From NCBI GenBank assembly GCA_038235275.1, contig JBBSUC010000027.1, positions 7,904 through 71,903 of the forward strand: a stretch of 64,000 bases of DNA. The letters run 5' to 3'. This document shows, in pieces, positions 23,775 to 32,307 of this stretch. The notes under the pieces were generated by a model that was given only the letters and a program-made list of their open reading frames with translations, searched no databases and was not told the DNA's origin. The position numbers and the translations under genes are program-made. How positions within the stretch are numbered: the stretch's first letter is position 1; each line of letters opens with the position of its first letter. Source of the DNA: Persicitalea sp038235275 (lineage in GTDB: Bacteria; Bacteroidota; Bacteroidia; Cytophagales; Spirosomataceae).

Positions 23775-25760
23775 TTAAAACCTCCACCGCACAAAGGCCT
23801 CCATCGCCTCATACTCCGCCAAGCCAAGCTGGTCGTAGAGGTGAGCAGTCCCCTGGTTGCGCTCCTCGGCCCTTTGCCAGAATTCCCGCGAATCCTCGCC
23901 CTGAAATACCACGCCGTCCTTTTGGGATTGGTGCTTGAAAATTCCCATGCGCTTTTTGAGGACCTGGTCGGGACTCATCGGAACGGCCATTTCTATTTCG
24001 TGGATGTCCCACTCGGCCCAGGCACCCCGGTAGAGCCAAATCCAGCAGTCCTTCATGAAATTTTTGTGCTTCAAGCGGCCCACGGCGGCCTCGATAGCAT
24101 CCCAGCACACTTTGTGGGTACCATGCGGGTCGGCAAAATCGCCGGCCGCGTAGATTTGGTGCGGCTTGATTTCTTTGATTATATCCTCGATAATGATGAT
24201 GTCTTCTTCACCGAGCGGCTTTTTCTGCACCGTCCCCGACTCATAAAAAGGCAAATCCAGGAAATGCACCTGCGCGTCGGGAACGCCTACGAAGCGGCAG
24301 GTAGCCTTGGCCTCACCCCGGCGGATGAGTCCCTTGACGTGCCGCACCTCGGGCGTATCCATTGCGCTGTCTTTTTTGGTTTTCAAAAACTCCTTGGCGT
24401 CGTGAAAAATCTTATTGGTGATATCCGTATTCTCGATAGAGAACCGTTTATTGAAATCCACCACGAAGTCGATAAAGCGCAGGGCCTCGTCGTCGGCCAC
24501 GGCGATGTTTCCTGAGGTTTGGTAAGCCACGTGTACTTCGTGGTGCTGGTCCACGAGCCGCTGGAAGGTGCCACCCATCGAGATGATGTCGTCGTCGGGG
24601 TGGGGACTAAAAATGATGATTTTCTTGCGGGCCGGATCTTTGCGCTCAGGGCGGTTGGTATCGTCGGCGTTGGGTTTGCCACCGGGCCAGCCCGTAATGG
24701 TGTGCTGTAACTGGTTGAAAATGTCGATGTTGATCTCGTAACCTGCTCCTGACTGCGCCAGCAGATCGCTCATTCCATTGTCGTTGTAGTCCTTATCGGT
24801 GAGTTTCAGGATGGGCTTGTCCATCGCCTGAGAAAGGTGCGTGACGGCCTTTTTGACCATCTTGTTGTCCCAAACCACCGAATCCACCGCCCAGGGTGTC
24901 TTCATGCGGGTGAGTTCGGAAGCTGCCCGATCGTCGATGATAAACGTGACGTTCGGATGCGCTTGCAGGTAAGAGGCTGGGTTGCGCTCGGTTACCGGAC
25001 CTTCCACCGCGCTACGCAGGACGGGGGCTTTACGCTCGCCCCAGGCCAGCAACACAATCCGCTTGGCGCTCATAATGGGCGCGATGCCCATCGTGATCGC
25101 CTTGCGCGGCACCTGCGACAGACCGCCGAATTCCATGGCGGCGGCGGCGCGCGTCGAGTGATCGAGGGCAATGAGGCGGGTGCGGGCGTTGATGAGCGAA
25201 CCGGGTTCGTTGAAACCCACGTGGCCGTTGCCGCCGATGCCGAGTAGTTGAAAATCAAGGCCACCCGCCTGCGTAATCATGTTCTCGTAATTTCGGCAAT
25301 GTTCCTTAATCTGTGAAGGAGGAATGGTGCCGTCGGGCAGAAAGTAGTTTTCTTTGGGAATATCCACCAGATCGAACAATTGCTCTTTCATAAACCGATG
25401 GTAGCTGTAGATCGAATCCGGCTCCATGGGATAATACTCATCGAGATTGAATGAAACGACGTTTTTGAAACTCAGCCCCTCTTCGCGGTGCATCCGCACC
25501 AACTCGGCGTACACCGTTTTGGGCGATGAACCGGTGGCCAGTCCTAACACGCAGGGCTTGTTGTCACGTTGCTTGTCACGAATTAAATCGGCAATCTCGT
25601 GCGCCACCGCTTGGGACGCCGCTCGAGAATCCTCGTATATGTGAGTGGGAATTTTTTCGTAGGTAATTGGCTGACCAATGCTGCCGTTGCTGGTAATGGT
25701 CGCCTCCTGATCAGCGGCTTGCATCAGAATAGCTTCGGGACTGAGAGTTGGAGAATCCAT
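23775..25760 (-). CDS. nagB: Glucosamine-6-phosphate deaminase fused to an LmbE/PIG-L-like domain
   Basis: 661 residues from the ATG at 25760. The N-terminal half is NagB: LATGSSP at 74-80, NLDEYYP at 105-111, GIGGNGHVGFNEPGS; it turns glucosamine-6-P into fructose-6-P and ammonia. The C-terminal half (about 380-650) is a PIG-L/LmbE-type deacetylase fold with metal motif PHPDD at about 385 and a later DPHGTH. Bacteroidota often have this fusion. The combination could deacetylate and deaminate amino sugars, but activity of the second domain is inference. Upstream gene of the nagB-GH130 pair; divergent from glyA. Confidence 0.92.
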   Translation of the reverse strand: MDSPTLSPEAILMQAADQEATITSNGSIGQPITYEKIPTHIYEDSRAASQAVAHEIADLIRDKQRDNKPCVLGLATGSSPKTVYAELVRMHREEGLSFKNVVSFNLDEYYPMEPDSIYSYHRFMKEQLFDLVDIPKENYFLPDGTIPPSQIKEHCRNYENMITQAGGLDFQLLGIGGNGHVGFNEPGSLINARTRLIALDHSTRAAAAMEFGGLSQVPRKAITMGIAPIMSAKRIVLLAWGERKAPVLRSAVEGPVTERNPASYLQAHPNVTFIIDDRAASELTRMKTPWAVDSVVWDNKMVKKAVTHLSQAMDKPILKLTDKDYNDNGMSDLLAQSGAGYEINIDIFNQLQHTITGWPGGKPNADDTNRPERKDPARKKIIIFSPHPDDDIISMGGTFQRLVDQHHEVHVAYQTSGNIAVADDEALRFIDFVVDFNKRFSIENTDITNKIFHDAKEFLKTKKDSAMDTPEVRHVKGLIRRGEAKATCRFVGVPDAQVHFLDLPFYESGTVQKKPLGEEDIIIIEDIIKEIKPHQIYAAGDFADPHGTHKVCWDAIEAAVGRLKHKNFMKDCWIWLYRGAWAEWDIHEIEMAVPMSPDQVLKKRMGIFKHQSQKDGVVFQGEDSREFWQRAEERNQGTAHLYDQLGLAEYEAMEAFVRWRF

Positions 25761-26107
25761 AGAAGGGAAATTCTTATAGATATGAATTATGAGATGTGAG
25801 ATTTGCTCTTGCAATCAACATGGAGACTGTTGGGCGAATTTACGAGGGTTTAGGTGTATTATTAATTTTTCTTAAGAATAAAGCAACACCGACTATGCCA
25901 TGAGTCTACTGGTAAAGGCAAATATAAGGCTAAGCTAATCAACCCTGTGAGATATAAAGACTCTTAATTTCGTTTCTTTTCTACTTTTGTAAGACTTAAA
26001 TTTGTAAAAATTTCTGAAAAAGCAGCAACCGAACACCTCCCATCAGACGCAGGCCTCATAAGCGCACGGGCGCCCCCGTAATATCTCATATCTCATATCT
26101 AAAAAAA
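25761..26107. promoter_or_regulatory. Divergent nagB-glyA control region
   Basis: 347 nt with no gene. An exact -7 box TACTTTTG lies at 25982-25989 for glyA, leader about 110 nt; no clear -33. Both genes have a CTCATATCT-type tract, in their own sense, close to the start codon: 26081-26100 for glyA and complement of 25776-25802 for nagB. The two tracts thus form a distant imperfect inverted repeat. Confidence 0.6.
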
Positions 26108-27397
26108 ATGCCTACCCTTACCCAAGTTTCCCGCGACACCCAGGTATTCGACCTGATTGATAAGGAATTGCACCGCCAGGAATCGGGCATCGAACTGATT
26201 GCCTCCGAAAATTTCACCTCCAAGCAGGTGATGGAAGCCAGCGGAAGCTGCCTGACCAATAAGTACGCCGAAGGCCTGCCCGGCAAACGCTACTACGGCG
26301 GCTGCGAAGTAGTGGACGAAATCGAGCAAATCGCCATCGACCGCGTGAAGGAGCTTTTCGGAGCTTCCTGGGCCAACGTGCAGCCGCACTCGGGGGCGCA
26401 GGCCAACACCGCCGTGTTCCTGGCCTGCCTCAATCCGGGCGATAAAATAATGGGCTTCGACCTGGCCCACGGTGGCCACTTGTCGCACGGCTCGCCGGTC
26501 AATATTTCGGGTAAATATTTTCAACCCGTGTTCTACGGGGTGGAGCGCGAGACGGGTCTCATCGACTGGGACAAGGTAGAAGAAACTTCCGTCCGGGAAA
26601 AGCCCAAAATGCTCATTTGCGGAGCTTCGGCGTACAGCCGCGACTGGGACTACGTACGGCTGCGGGCCATTGCCGACCAGGTAGGCGCGGTGCTGCTGGC
26701 TGATATTTCGCACCCCGCCGGACTGATTGCCAAGGGTTTGTTGAACGACGCCCTGGAACATAGCCATATCGTTACTACCACGACCCACAAAACATTACGC
26801 GGCCCGCGCGGCGGCCTGATTATGCTGCGCCACGACTTCGAGAATCCTTTTGGCATCACAACCAGCAAGGGCAAAACGCGCACGATGTCGTCGCTGCTGG
26901 ACTCGGGTGTGTTTCCCGGCACACAGGGCGGACCGCTGGAACACGTCATCGCGGCTAAGGCCGTTGCTTTCGGCGAGGCGCTGAGCGACGAATATTATAA
27001 CTACGCCGTGCAGGTGCAGAAAAATGCGCAGGTCATGGCCAAGGCCTTTTTGGAAAAAGGCTATAAAATAATCTCCGGCGGCACCGACAACCACCTCATG
27101 CTGATCGACCTAAGACCGAAGGGCTTGACTGGGAAACTGGCGGAGAACACGCTCATCAAAGCCGACATCACGATTAATAAAAATATGGTGCCCTTCGACG
27201 ACCAATCGCCCATGGTAACCTCGGGAATGCGCGTAGGCACCGCCGCCATGACCACCCGTGGCCTGGTCGAAAACGATATGGAGCGCATTGTGGAACTCGT
27301 AGACGAGGTACTGACGAACCACGACAACGATGCTAAAATTGCCGCCGCGAAGCAGGAAGTAAATGATTGGATGGCCGAAGTGCCATTATACCGTTAA
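26108..27397 (+). CDS. glyA: Serine hydroxymethyltransferase
   Basis: 429 residues, full length. A PLP enzyme of one-carbon metabolism, converting serine and tetrahydrofolate to glycine and methylene-THF. Motifs: IELIASENFTS near the start, NKYAEGLPGKRYYGG, and PLP Lys228 in TTTTHKTLRGPRGG. ATG 26108 directly follows the A-rich end of a simple-sequence tract. It is monocistronic, with a terminator at 27425-27464. Confidence 0.97.
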   Translation: MPTLTQVSRDTQVFDLIDKELHRQESGIELIASENFTSKQVMEASGSCLTNKYAEGLPGKRYYGGCEVVDEIEQIAIDRVKELFGASWANVQPHSGAQANTAVFLACLNPGDKIMGFDLAHGGHLSHGSPVNISGKYFQPVFYGVERETGLIDWDKVEETSVREKPKMLICGASAYSRDWDYVRLRAIADQVGAVLLADISHPAGLIAKGLLNDALEHSHIVTTTTHKTLRGPRGGLIMLRHDFENPFGITTSKGKTRTMSSLLDSGVFPGTQGGPLEHVIAAKAVAFGEALSDEYYNYAVQVQKNAQVMAKAFLEKGYKIISGGTDNHLMLIDLRPKGLTGKLAENTLIKADITINKNMVPFDDQSPMVTSGMRVGTAAMTTRGLVENDMERIVELVDEVLTNHDNDAKIAAAKQEVNDWMAEVPLYR

Positions 27398-27424
27398 TCG
27401 CTTATTTTTCTTATTTTTAAATAC

Positions 27425-27464
27425 AAAAAAAGCAGTTGCTCGTACATACGACAACTGCTTTTTT
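27425..27464 (+). terminator. Terminator of glyA
   Basis: AAAAAAGCAGTTG pairs with CAACTGCTTTTTT, the stem continuing as TCGT/ACGA after one bulge with loop ACAT; a T-run follows. 28 nt after the stop codon. Confidence 0.9.
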
Positions 27465-27523
27465 AGCTTTTGTGCGTATTTTCGCGCTTTGAAGATTTCA
27501 GAAGAAAAAAGAATACCTATAAA

Positions 27524-28405
27524 ATGGCCTTAGATCAGGAATTTGAAGAAGAATTGGACGAGGAAGAAGGACAGGAAATGTCCTTCCTGGAACACCTCGA
27601 AGAGTTGCGCTGGAATATTCTCCGGGCGGTGGGTGCCGTTTTGGTCTTCACTATTCTGGGCTGGACGTACATCGAGGAAGTATACCATTACGTCATTATT
27701 GCCCCGGCCAAAACCGATTTCTGGACCTACCGAATGATGTGTAAGCTGGGCACAGCCGTGGGGGCGGAAGGGCTCTGTATAGACAAAATTGACTTCGAGT
27801 TGCAGGCCTTGGGCGTAGGGGAGCAATTTTCGATGGCCCTCACCTCGTCGGTTATCATTGGCTTGGTTTTCGCCTTTCCCTACGCCTTTTGGGAAATCTG
27901 GCGCTTCATCCGTCCGGGTCTGAAAAGATACGAGCGTAAGGCGTCGCGGGGTGCGGTTTTTTACGTGACCTTTCTGTTTTTCTCAGGTGTTTTGTTCGGC
28001 TACTACGTCGTTACGCCGCTGGCGCTGAACTTTTTGGCCAACTTCAAGCTGGACGAATCTATTATCAATGAATTCAGCATCAGCTCTTACATTAGCATGG
28101 TCGCCACGCTGACGCTGGCCTGCGGTCTGGCTTTCCAATTGCCTGTGGTCGTGTTTGTTCTATCGCGCGTGGGTATCCTGACACCCTCCTTGATGCGCGA
28201 GTACCGCCGCCATGCCCTGATCGCGATCCTGATCGCGGCCGCGATCATCACGCCTTCGGCTGATATTTACAGCCAAATCCTGGTCGCTATGCCCTTGACA
28301 CTTCTCTACGAAATCAGTATCATTGTCTCGGGACGCGTCCAAAAAGCCAAAGACCGCGAAGAGGCGCGCCTGGCGAGGATTAATGACAGGATGGGTGATA
28401 ATTAA
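27524..28405 (+). CDS. tatC: Twin-arginine translocase subunit TatC
   Basis: 293 residues from ATG 27524; 18 upstream codons are open but overlap the promoter area. After an acidic leader (EEELDEEEGQE) comes the TatC signature MSFLEHLEELRWNI, then six membrane helices and the conserved FRPGLKRYERKA cytoplasmic loop. TatC binds the twin-arginine signal of folded export substrates in the inner membrane. The tatA/E genes are not adjacent. The C-terminus is charged and cytoplasmic. Confidence 0.95.
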   Translation: MALDQEFEEELDEEEGQEMSFLEHLEELRWNILRAVGAVLVFTILGWTYIEEVYHYVIIAPAKTDFWTYRMMCKLGTAVGAEGLCIDKIDFELQALGVGEQFSMALTSSVIIGLVFAFPYAFWEIWRFIRPGLKRYERKASRGAVFYVTFLFFSGVLFGYYVVTPLALNFLANFKLDESIINEFSISSYISMVATLTLACGLAFQLPVVVFVLSRVGILTPSLMREYRRHALIAILIAAAIITPSADIYSQILVAMPLTLLYEISIIVSGRVQKAKDREEARLARINDRMGDN

Positions 28406-28406
28406 C

Positions 28407-28515
28407 TTTGAATGAGTGATTCAGAGAATGAGAGAATAACTGGTGAAAGCAGTATTTACTCAATCACTCACCGCGCGAGCGGCCGCCACGGGGCGCCCGC
28501 CGTCTCTCATTCAAA
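28407..28515. repeat. Inverted-repeat element between convergent tatC and PLP enzyme genes
   Basis: TTTGAATGAG (28407-28416) and CTCATTCAAA (28506-28515) are exact inverse complements bounding GAATGAGAG/CTCTCATTC-type tracts and a GCCACGGGGCGCCC palindrome (28485-28498). The right arm includes the last codons and stop of the minus-strand gene. It may act as a shared transcription stop; no T-run is seen. Confidence 0.6.
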
Positions 28516-29577
28516 ATTAGACAAGACCTCGGCCAATCGGTCGAGGTCTTCTTTTTGGTGGGAAGCCGTGAGGACCAAACGCACGATGGCCGGGTCAGTG
28601 GGCTTAGGGTAGGAAAAGTGGGAAGTCAGGATTTTGTTTTCAAAAAGATGAGGATACAGATTCGAGTCGCGGCTGCAAAAAACCGGATAATTCTCAATGG
28701 TCTCGAGCAGGTTGGGGTGAGATAATTTTTTTGTAAAATACTGAATGTTGGCCATCAACTTCTTGTGCGCTTCCTGAAAAATACCCTTGGTGAGATTTTG
28801 CTGCAAGGCATAAAAGTAAGCCGGAGCCGCCGGAGAACTACCCGCAAATCTTGGGGATAGCCGGAGGTTCTGGATAAAATCGTCGTTGCCAAAAATCACC
28901 CCGCCCGGCACGCCCAGCGCTTTGTTCAGCGAAGCCGTCACGACTGAGTGGAAATTGGTGTTTTGGGGGAGTTGGGAGAAAATACCCGTCCCGCCTTGGC
29001 CCAGAACGCCCAATCCGTGGGAGTCGTCCACGACGAGAAGAATTTGGTGGTCATCCGGCAGTTTGTGCAGTAGCTGCAAATCGTATTTCTCCACCCAGGG
29101 CGAACCGACGGCATCGGTACAAATTACGTGCGTTTGCCGCTTGTCGCTCTGCCTAATTTTTTGGATAATTTGCCCTATCCATTCCGACCAAGTCAGTTCC
29201 TGAGAAACATAGCCCGATCCCCAAAGAGCCGGATGCACTCGCGGCGCGTAATGAACTTGGGCGGACAAGAATTCGGTATTGGACAAAACCAACTGCCCCG
29301 CCCACATCCCCGATGATACCACCAACGCGGCGGGTGCGCCCACAAAAGCCGCCAGCGACGCCTCCACCTCCTCGTACACCGCCAGCCGCAAACTCCCGTT
29401 CCGCGAACTGCCATAGTGCGTCCCGTACTGCCGAAAACCTTCGTCCAAATGCAATTGAAAGGTCTCGTCGTGGCCCATTCCCAAATAATCCGTCCCGCTA
29501 AACCACAGAAGCTCCCGCCCGTCGGCAAGGGTGACGATGCGGCCGGGCAGGGAATCGGTAAGAAATATTTCGTTCAT
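28507..29577 (-). CDS. Aminotransferase class I/II, alpha-oxoamine-synthase type (BioF/Kbl-like)
   Basis: 356 residues, PLP fold type I. YGTHYGSSRNGSL resembles the substrate loop of alpha-oxoamine synthases; DDSHGLGVLG (184-193) is the cofactor Asp/His strand, and Lys219 in ASLNKALGVPGG is the Schiff-base lysine. These enzymes join an amino acid to an acyl-CoA; 8-amino-7-oxononanoate synthase is the best-known member, but no biotin genes are near, so the substrate is open. Its ATG overlaps the stop of the upstream epimerase gene (ATGA), meaning coupled translation. It is somewhat shorter than BioF (about 385). Confidence 0.8.
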   Translation of the reverse strand: MNEIFLTDSLPGRIVTLADGRELLWFSGTDYLGMGHDETFQLHLDEGFRQYGTHYGSSRNGSLRLAVYEEVEASLAAFVGAPAALVVSSGMWAGQLVLSNTEFLSAQVHYAPRVHPALWGSGYVSQELTWSEWIGQIIQKIRQSDKRQTHVICTDAVGSPWVEKYDLQLLHKLPDDHQILLVVDDSHGLGVLGQGGTGIFSQLPQNTNFHSVVTASLNKALGVPGGVIFGNDDFIQNLRLSPRFAGSSPAAPAYFYALQQNLTKGIFQEAHKKLMANIQYFTKKLSHPNLLETIENYPVFCSRDSNLYPHLFENKILTSHFSYPKPTDPAIVRLVLTASHQKEDLDRLAEVLSNFE

Positions 29578-30587
29578 TTCAACAACCTCGCTCCTGTACC
29601 ATCCTCATCCGCGTAGATTACTCTTCCGTAGTCGAAAGTCACACCCGTGGCGGGGTCATTGGTGATGAGGAGCGTGCCGTCCATATCTACGTAATCGAGA
29701 AGGGGTAGCAGGTGGGCGATGGCGGAGATACCCACGCTGCTTTCGGTCATGCAGCCGACCATCGTTTTCATACCCAGTTCTTTGGCGCGGGCGATCATGC
29801 GTCGGGCGGGCGTAAGGCCTCCGCACTTCGTTAGCTTCACGTTGACGCCGTGGAAAAGTCCGGCGCACAGATCCACGTCGCTTTCCACGATGCAGCTTTC
29901 GTCGGCGATGACGGGCAGCGCACTTTCGACGAAGACGCGCTTCATGCCTTCGCGGTCGGCGGCGGCCAGTGGCTGCTCGATAAATTCCACGCCCAGCGTT
30001 TTCAGTTCGGGCGCGTAGGCAATGGCTTGTTCGGCGGTCCAGGCGCAGTTGGCGTCCACCCGGAAGCGGGCGTCGGTGTGTTGGCGCAGTTCGCGGACGA
30101 TGCGCAGGTCATCCGCCGTTCCCAGCTTTATTTTGTACAAAGGCCAGGGCATCTCCTGCATTTTTGCCACCATTTTCTCGACCGAGTCAATGCCGATGGT
30201 GTAGTTGGTCAGTGGATTATGGTCGGGCGAAAGTCCCCAGCTTTCGTAGAGTTTTTGGCCGTGTTTTTTGGCAAAAAGATCGTGCGCCGCCATGTCCAGG
30301 GCACAGAGAGCAAAGGGGGTTTCCTGCAAAGCGGGATATACCATTTCCCAAAGATTTTCGGGCGTCCCCCAGACGTAGCTTTCCACGGCAACCCGCACTT
30401 TTTCCAACGCCGCCTTCATGCCGTTCATCGTGACGCCGTAGTAATTGTTGGTCGTTGCTTCCCCAAAGCCACTAAACTCCCCATCCCGCAACTCCACAAT
30501 CAAAGTAGGCTGCACATCGCGGGAATCGTGGGCGATGGTGAAAGTATGTTTTAGAAGCAGATCGTTTTCGTGTAAGGAAAGTTTCAT
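29574..30587 (-). CDS. Dipeptide epimerase (L-Ala-D/L-Glu epimerase type), enolase superfamily
   Basis: 337 residues. Enolase-superfamily barrel: K152-I-K154 acid/base pair (YKIKLG), metal ligands Asp178 (VDANCAW), Glu204 (IEQPL) and Asp229 (ADES), and opposite base Lys254 (KLTKCGG). The set matches muconate-lactonizing-group dipeptide epimerases that recycle murein dipeptides. It is between nadK and a PLP enzyme on the minus strand, coupled to the latter through a 4-nt overlap. Exact dipeptide preference is not readable. Confidence 0.88.
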   Translation of the reverse strand: MKLSLHENDLLLKHTFTIAHDSRDVQPTLIVELRDGEFSGFGEATTNNYYGVTMNGMKAALEKVRVAVESYVWGTPENLWEMVYPALQETPFALCALDMAAHDLFAKKHGQKLYESWGLSPDHNPLTNYTIGIDSVEKMVAKMQEMPWPLYKIKLGTADDLRIVRELRQHTDARFRVDANCAWTAEQAIAYAPELKTLGVEFIEQPLAAADREGMKRVFVESALPVIADESCIVESDVDLCAGLFHGVNVKLTKCGGLTPARRMIARAKELGMKTMVGCMTESSVGISAIAHLLPLLDYVDMDGTLLITNDPATGVTFDYGRVIYADEDGTGARLLK

Positions 30588-30593
30588 TTTGGT

Positions 30594-30694
30594 GGTCGGC
30601 TATCAGCTTTCGGCTGTCGGCCTGGTATTTTACAATTGTTGAACAGTAGTCAAAAATTCTTCTTGGAATAGCCGATAGCCAACTGCCGACCGCC
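30594..30694. repeat. Imperfect inverted repeat of GCCGATAGCC-type tracts between nadK and epimerase
   Basis: The left arm (30594-30622) is built from GGTCGGCTATC and CGGCTGTCGG. The right arm (about 30667-30694) is built from AGCCGATAGCC and ACTGCCGACC. The right arm abuts the nadK stop. No gene in the gap. Confidence 0.55.
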
Positions 30695-30695
30695 C

Positions 30696-31571
30696 CTAAT
30701 TCCTCATGTCCAGCCCCCACGACAACTTACTCCGCAGGGTGTTGAAAAAATCGTCGTCCGTCATCTTAATTAGGCGGGCGGCGAAAGGAGCTTTACGGAC
30801 GGTGATTTTTACGCTGGAATCCACGACCTGCGAGCGGGCATCCATCGACACCATGCAGGTATTACTGCGGCTTTTGACCTCGAAATTCAGCACCGAACTA
30901 TCCTGCAACACCAGCGGACGCACATTGAGGTTGTGCGGACTGACGGGCGTGAGAATGAAATTCTGGGTGTGCGGTACCAGCACCGGGCCACCACAACTCA
31001 GCGAGTAGCCCGTCGAACCCGTGGGGGTAGCCACGATGAGACCGTCGGCCCAGTAGGAGTTGAGGAACTCGCCGTTGAGATAGGCGTGGACGGTAATCAT
31101 CGACGAGGTGTCGGTTTTGGTGATCGTAAAATCGTTGAGACCGAAATTCTGGCCATCGAAAATGTCACGGTCCGCCTCCATGACTAGCATGGCGCGTTCG
31201 TCGATGTGGTACTTACCCCCTTCGAGGGAAGTAATCATGTCGGCGATGCGCTCGGGCGGCACGGTGGCCAGGAAGCCCAGCCGACCCACGTTAATACCGA
31301 TCACGGCGGTCTGCCGCGCCCCGACCAGCGACACCGCTTCCAGCAGAGTGCCGTCCCCGCCCAGGCTAGCCATCAGCCGGGCGTCGAACAAATCTTTTTC
31401 GGAGGTGTAAGTGCTTTGGGAATAGTGCTGCACTCCTTCCGAATTCAGAAATTCCCGAAAGGGCGCAAAAAGCTGCACCTCGATTTGCCGCGCCCGCAGC
31501 TCGTCGAACATACCCTGAATGAACGGGCGGGCCGATTCCGAAAAAGTACGTCCGTGAACGGCTATTTTCAT
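30696..31571 (-). CDS. nadK: NAD kinase
   Basis: 291 residues, complete. It phosphorylates NAD to NADP with ATP. GGDGT at 71-75 with catalytic Asp73, GINVGRLGFLA, and the C-terminal PTGSTGYSLSCGGP region are all present. First gene of a minus-strand run nadK, epimerase, PLP enzyme; the 108-nt gap after it holds an inverted-repeat tract, so tight operon structure is uncertain. Confidence 0.95.
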   Translation of the reverse strand: MKIAVHGRTFSESARPFIQGMFDELRARQIEVQLFAPFREFLNSEGVQHYSQSTYTSEKDLFDARLMASLGGDGTLLEAVSLVGARQTAVIGINVGRLGFLATVPPERIADMITSLEGGKYHIDERAMLVMEADRDIFDGQNFGLNDFTITKTDTSSMITVHAYLNGEFLNSYWADGLIVATPTGSTGYSLSCGGPVLVPHTQNFILTPVSPHNLNVRPLVLQDSSVLNFEVKSRSNTCMVSMDARSQVVDSSVKITVRKAPFAARLIKMTDDDFFNTLRSKLSWGLDMRN

Positions 31572-31791
31572 GCGGGAAATTGATCTGGGAAAATAATTTG
31601 GAGCCGAAAGATAAGGCGGCAGGCGTGAATTTCAAATTGTGGCGGGATAGGGGCAGGTTTTGAAAAATTTTATTGGGGCGTAGGGGGAAGAAACTTTTGA
31701 CCTGTCTATTTTCACAAGTCAGGTTATTTTAAAATGTTTATTTTCTCAAGAAGCTTGAAAAACTGTTTTCCCACTTTCAATCCATTGCTCC

Positions 31792-32304
31792 ATGAAAACC
31801 TCAAAAACCGCTACCAAAGCCACTGCTCTGCTGCTGGCTGCCTCGATGCTTTTTTCAAGCTGCGCCAGTACCACCATGATCCGCTCGAATCCCAGCGGGG
31901 CCAAAGTGTATCTCAATGGCGAACCCGTCGGGGTTACGCCTTATCCGCATCGCGACACCAAAATCGTCGGCAGCACCACCACCGTCCGTTTGGAAAAAGA
32001 AGGCTACGCACCCTTCGAAACCGCCTTTTCGCGTAACGAGGAAGCCGACGTGGGGGCCATCATCGGCGGCATTTTCTTCTTGGTCCCTTTCCTGTGGACA
32101 ATGAAGTACAAGCCAATGCACACCTACGACCTGCAAGGCGGCTTTGGTGGCGTCGAACAAAATACTTTCATGCCGCAAGCCCAGCCCGCCATGACGCCCT
32201 TTATGGCCGACCAGCTTCGCGAGTTGAAGCAATTGCTGGATGAAAAAGTCATCACGCAGCAGGAGTACGAAAAGCAGAAGACAAAGATTTTGGGAGAGAA
32301 TTGA
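31792..32304 (+). CDS. PEGA-domain lipoprotein with C-terminal SHOCT-like helix
   Basis: 170 residues. Signal peptide with lipobox ending at Cys24 (MLFSSC). PEGA domain at about 28-75 (SNPSGAKVYLNGEPVGVTPY), a hydrophobic segment near 88-103 (GAIIGGIFFLVPFLW), and a terminal short helix pair (LRELKQLLDEKVITQQEYEKQ is the region, about 145-165) of SHOCT type. It is probably anchored in the envelope, binding surface polymer or partner proteins; function unknown. Its stop lies 3 nt from the stop of the convergent 813-residue lipoprotein gene, with no terminator between. Confidence 0.8.
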   Translation: MKTSKTATKATALLLAASMLFSSCASTTMIRSNPSGAKVYLNGEPVGVTPYPHRDTKIVGSTTTVRLEKEGYAPFETAFSRNEEADVGAIIGGIFFLVPFLWTMKYKPMHTYDLQGGFGGVEQNTFMPQAQPAMTPFMADQLRELKQLLDEKVITQQEYEKQKTKILGEN

Positions 32305-32307
32305 TAA

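Noticed and set aside
22556..23827. Longer start for the GH130 gene
   Set aside because: The extra residues translate the CTCCACT tract and overlap nagB; the signal peptide begins at the 23641 ATG.
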